Shown: piece after piece, positions 63,281-64,000 of the stretch
Numbering within the stretch: the first letter of the stretch is position 1
Layout: every line of letters begins with the position of its first letter
Assembly: GCA_021292105.1 (NCBI GenBank)
Contig: CM037863.1
Coordinates: 13,245,125-13,309,124 of the forward strand
Reading direction: 5' to 3'
DNA: 64,000 bases
Source of the DNA: Anadara kagoshimensis
Taxonomy: Eukaryota; Mollusca; Bivalvia; Arcoida; Arcidae
Translations under genes and position numbers: made by a program
The notes under the pieces: model-generated
Database searches by the model: none
The model's input: only the letters and a program-made list of their open reading frames with translations
What the model was told of the DNA's origin: nothing

Positions 63281-64000
63281 ATTGTTTACATTGGATTCAC
63301 GACCATACATACCATACGACAAAAACAATTTGTAAAATAATTTAAAACACAACTATAACGTATTTTTTTATACTTTATTAATGAAATAAAAACACATGAA
63401 AGTATGCAGATAATTTTTTGTTTTAATCTAATAAAATTCTAAATTTTTAACTCGGGTAACATCGGCTATTATCGGAAAACCGAATCAGACGATGCCATTG
63501 GGGTCCGGATACCTTAAAGAAATAATTGACAAATATGCCACAAGCCTCTTTTAACAAATGTGGTGCAGAATCTGCACTCTATATGGTATACTTCTGATGC
63601 ACATTGCACAAAAATGCAAAATGTAATCAATGCTACAATGCCCATTGTGAACACTACACTTGCATCCATGCTCTCAGTGATGCCAGGGTTACAATATAGA
63701 AAATAATGTACTATAGTAGCAAAGTTGCTGTTATAATTTACAATAGCAATTGTCCAACTTCCCAAAAAGAAGCTATAAGCTCCATATTGGCTACAGTTCA
63801 GTCTTGTACTGCCAACCACAGTTTGCTAACACATTCCCTGACATGTGTCAACATTGTTATTTGCACTACAAATGTGAATCCATAAATTTAATTTCCAATG
63901 TCTATTAACCTACTTTTGGTACATGTAAGTAATGTTCATTGTTATTTTATCAAATTTAAGAAATTAGTAGTATCTACTGAATGAAGAGAGTTCATTTTTT
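63281..64000. other. Upstream region of the transposase-exonuclease gene
   Basis: Should contain its promoter and 5' UTR. A short GC-richer piece (about 63450-63520, with GGCTATTATCGG and CCGGATACC) stands out from the AT-rich surroundings. A 101-codon minus-strand frame at 63514-63819 has hydrophobic stretches but no recognisable family. No TATA box or second gene could be supported. Confidence 0.4.

Noticed and set aside
63514..63819. 101-codon minus-strand frame with hydrophobic segments
   Set aside because: No family recognised and no supporting splice structure; may be part of a dispersed repeat.

Overview
The window is nuclear DNA from an invertebrate animal, most likely a bivalve mollusc. 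It is clearly AT-rich, its genes are split by many GT-AG introns, the word TACATGTA is frequent, and there are long satellite arrays, MITE-like elements, a LINE fragment and SINE-like pieces. Nothing bacterial is present. Genes were called by hand-joining exons whose splice sites and reading phases agree; no search or alignment could be run.

Left part, plus strand, 1-18.0 kb: a 59-bp satellite (69-2060) lies in or before the first visible intron. Six phase-compatible exons (2092-6680) encode a protein resembling the NRF1/EWG DNA-binding domain (W-W-P-E-x-V-P-F core) and run into a stop at 6678. Further exons (8994-17997) encode a Ulp1/SENP-type (C48) cysteine protease with His, Asp and Cys in place, then a PHD-type zinc finger. 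The protease half starts with an in-frame 57-bp minisatellite. Whether the halves are one gene or two is the main open question on this side.

Middle, 18-40.6 kb: 3.9 kb of AT-rich DNA, a 928-bp perfect-looking tandem duplication, an 89-bp satellite (22.34-26.65 kb) and, directly abutting it, a 12-kb array of about 258 copies of a 47-bp monomer (26.65-38.80 kb) with higher-order structure. The many short reading frames here are artefacts of the repeat.

Right part, minus strand: 49.9 to 40.6 kb holds eight exons of a DDE/RNase H-fold transposase-like protein related to the C-terminal part of HMGXB3 and probably to KDZ transposases. All junction phases agree, but exon 46941-47349 carries two opposite frameshifts. 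63.28 to 54.58 kb holds an apparently intact eight-exon gene of 926 codons: a Mutator-like transposase with Cys-rich N-terminus, followed by a complete DEDDh (DnaQ-like) 3'-5' exonuclease domain.

Taken together, the window groups a Ulp1 protease with a chromatin-reader finger, a possible NRF1-like DNA binder and two different transposase-derived genes, embedded in satellites and small inverted-repeat elements. That is the signature of transposon-derived genes, some perhaps domesticated. The best candidates for something undescribed are the NRF1-like/Ulp1/PHD locus, the transposase-exonuclease fusion, and two MITE-like elements with arrays of short inverted subterminal repeats (49.3-49.9 kb and 62.16-62.53 kb).
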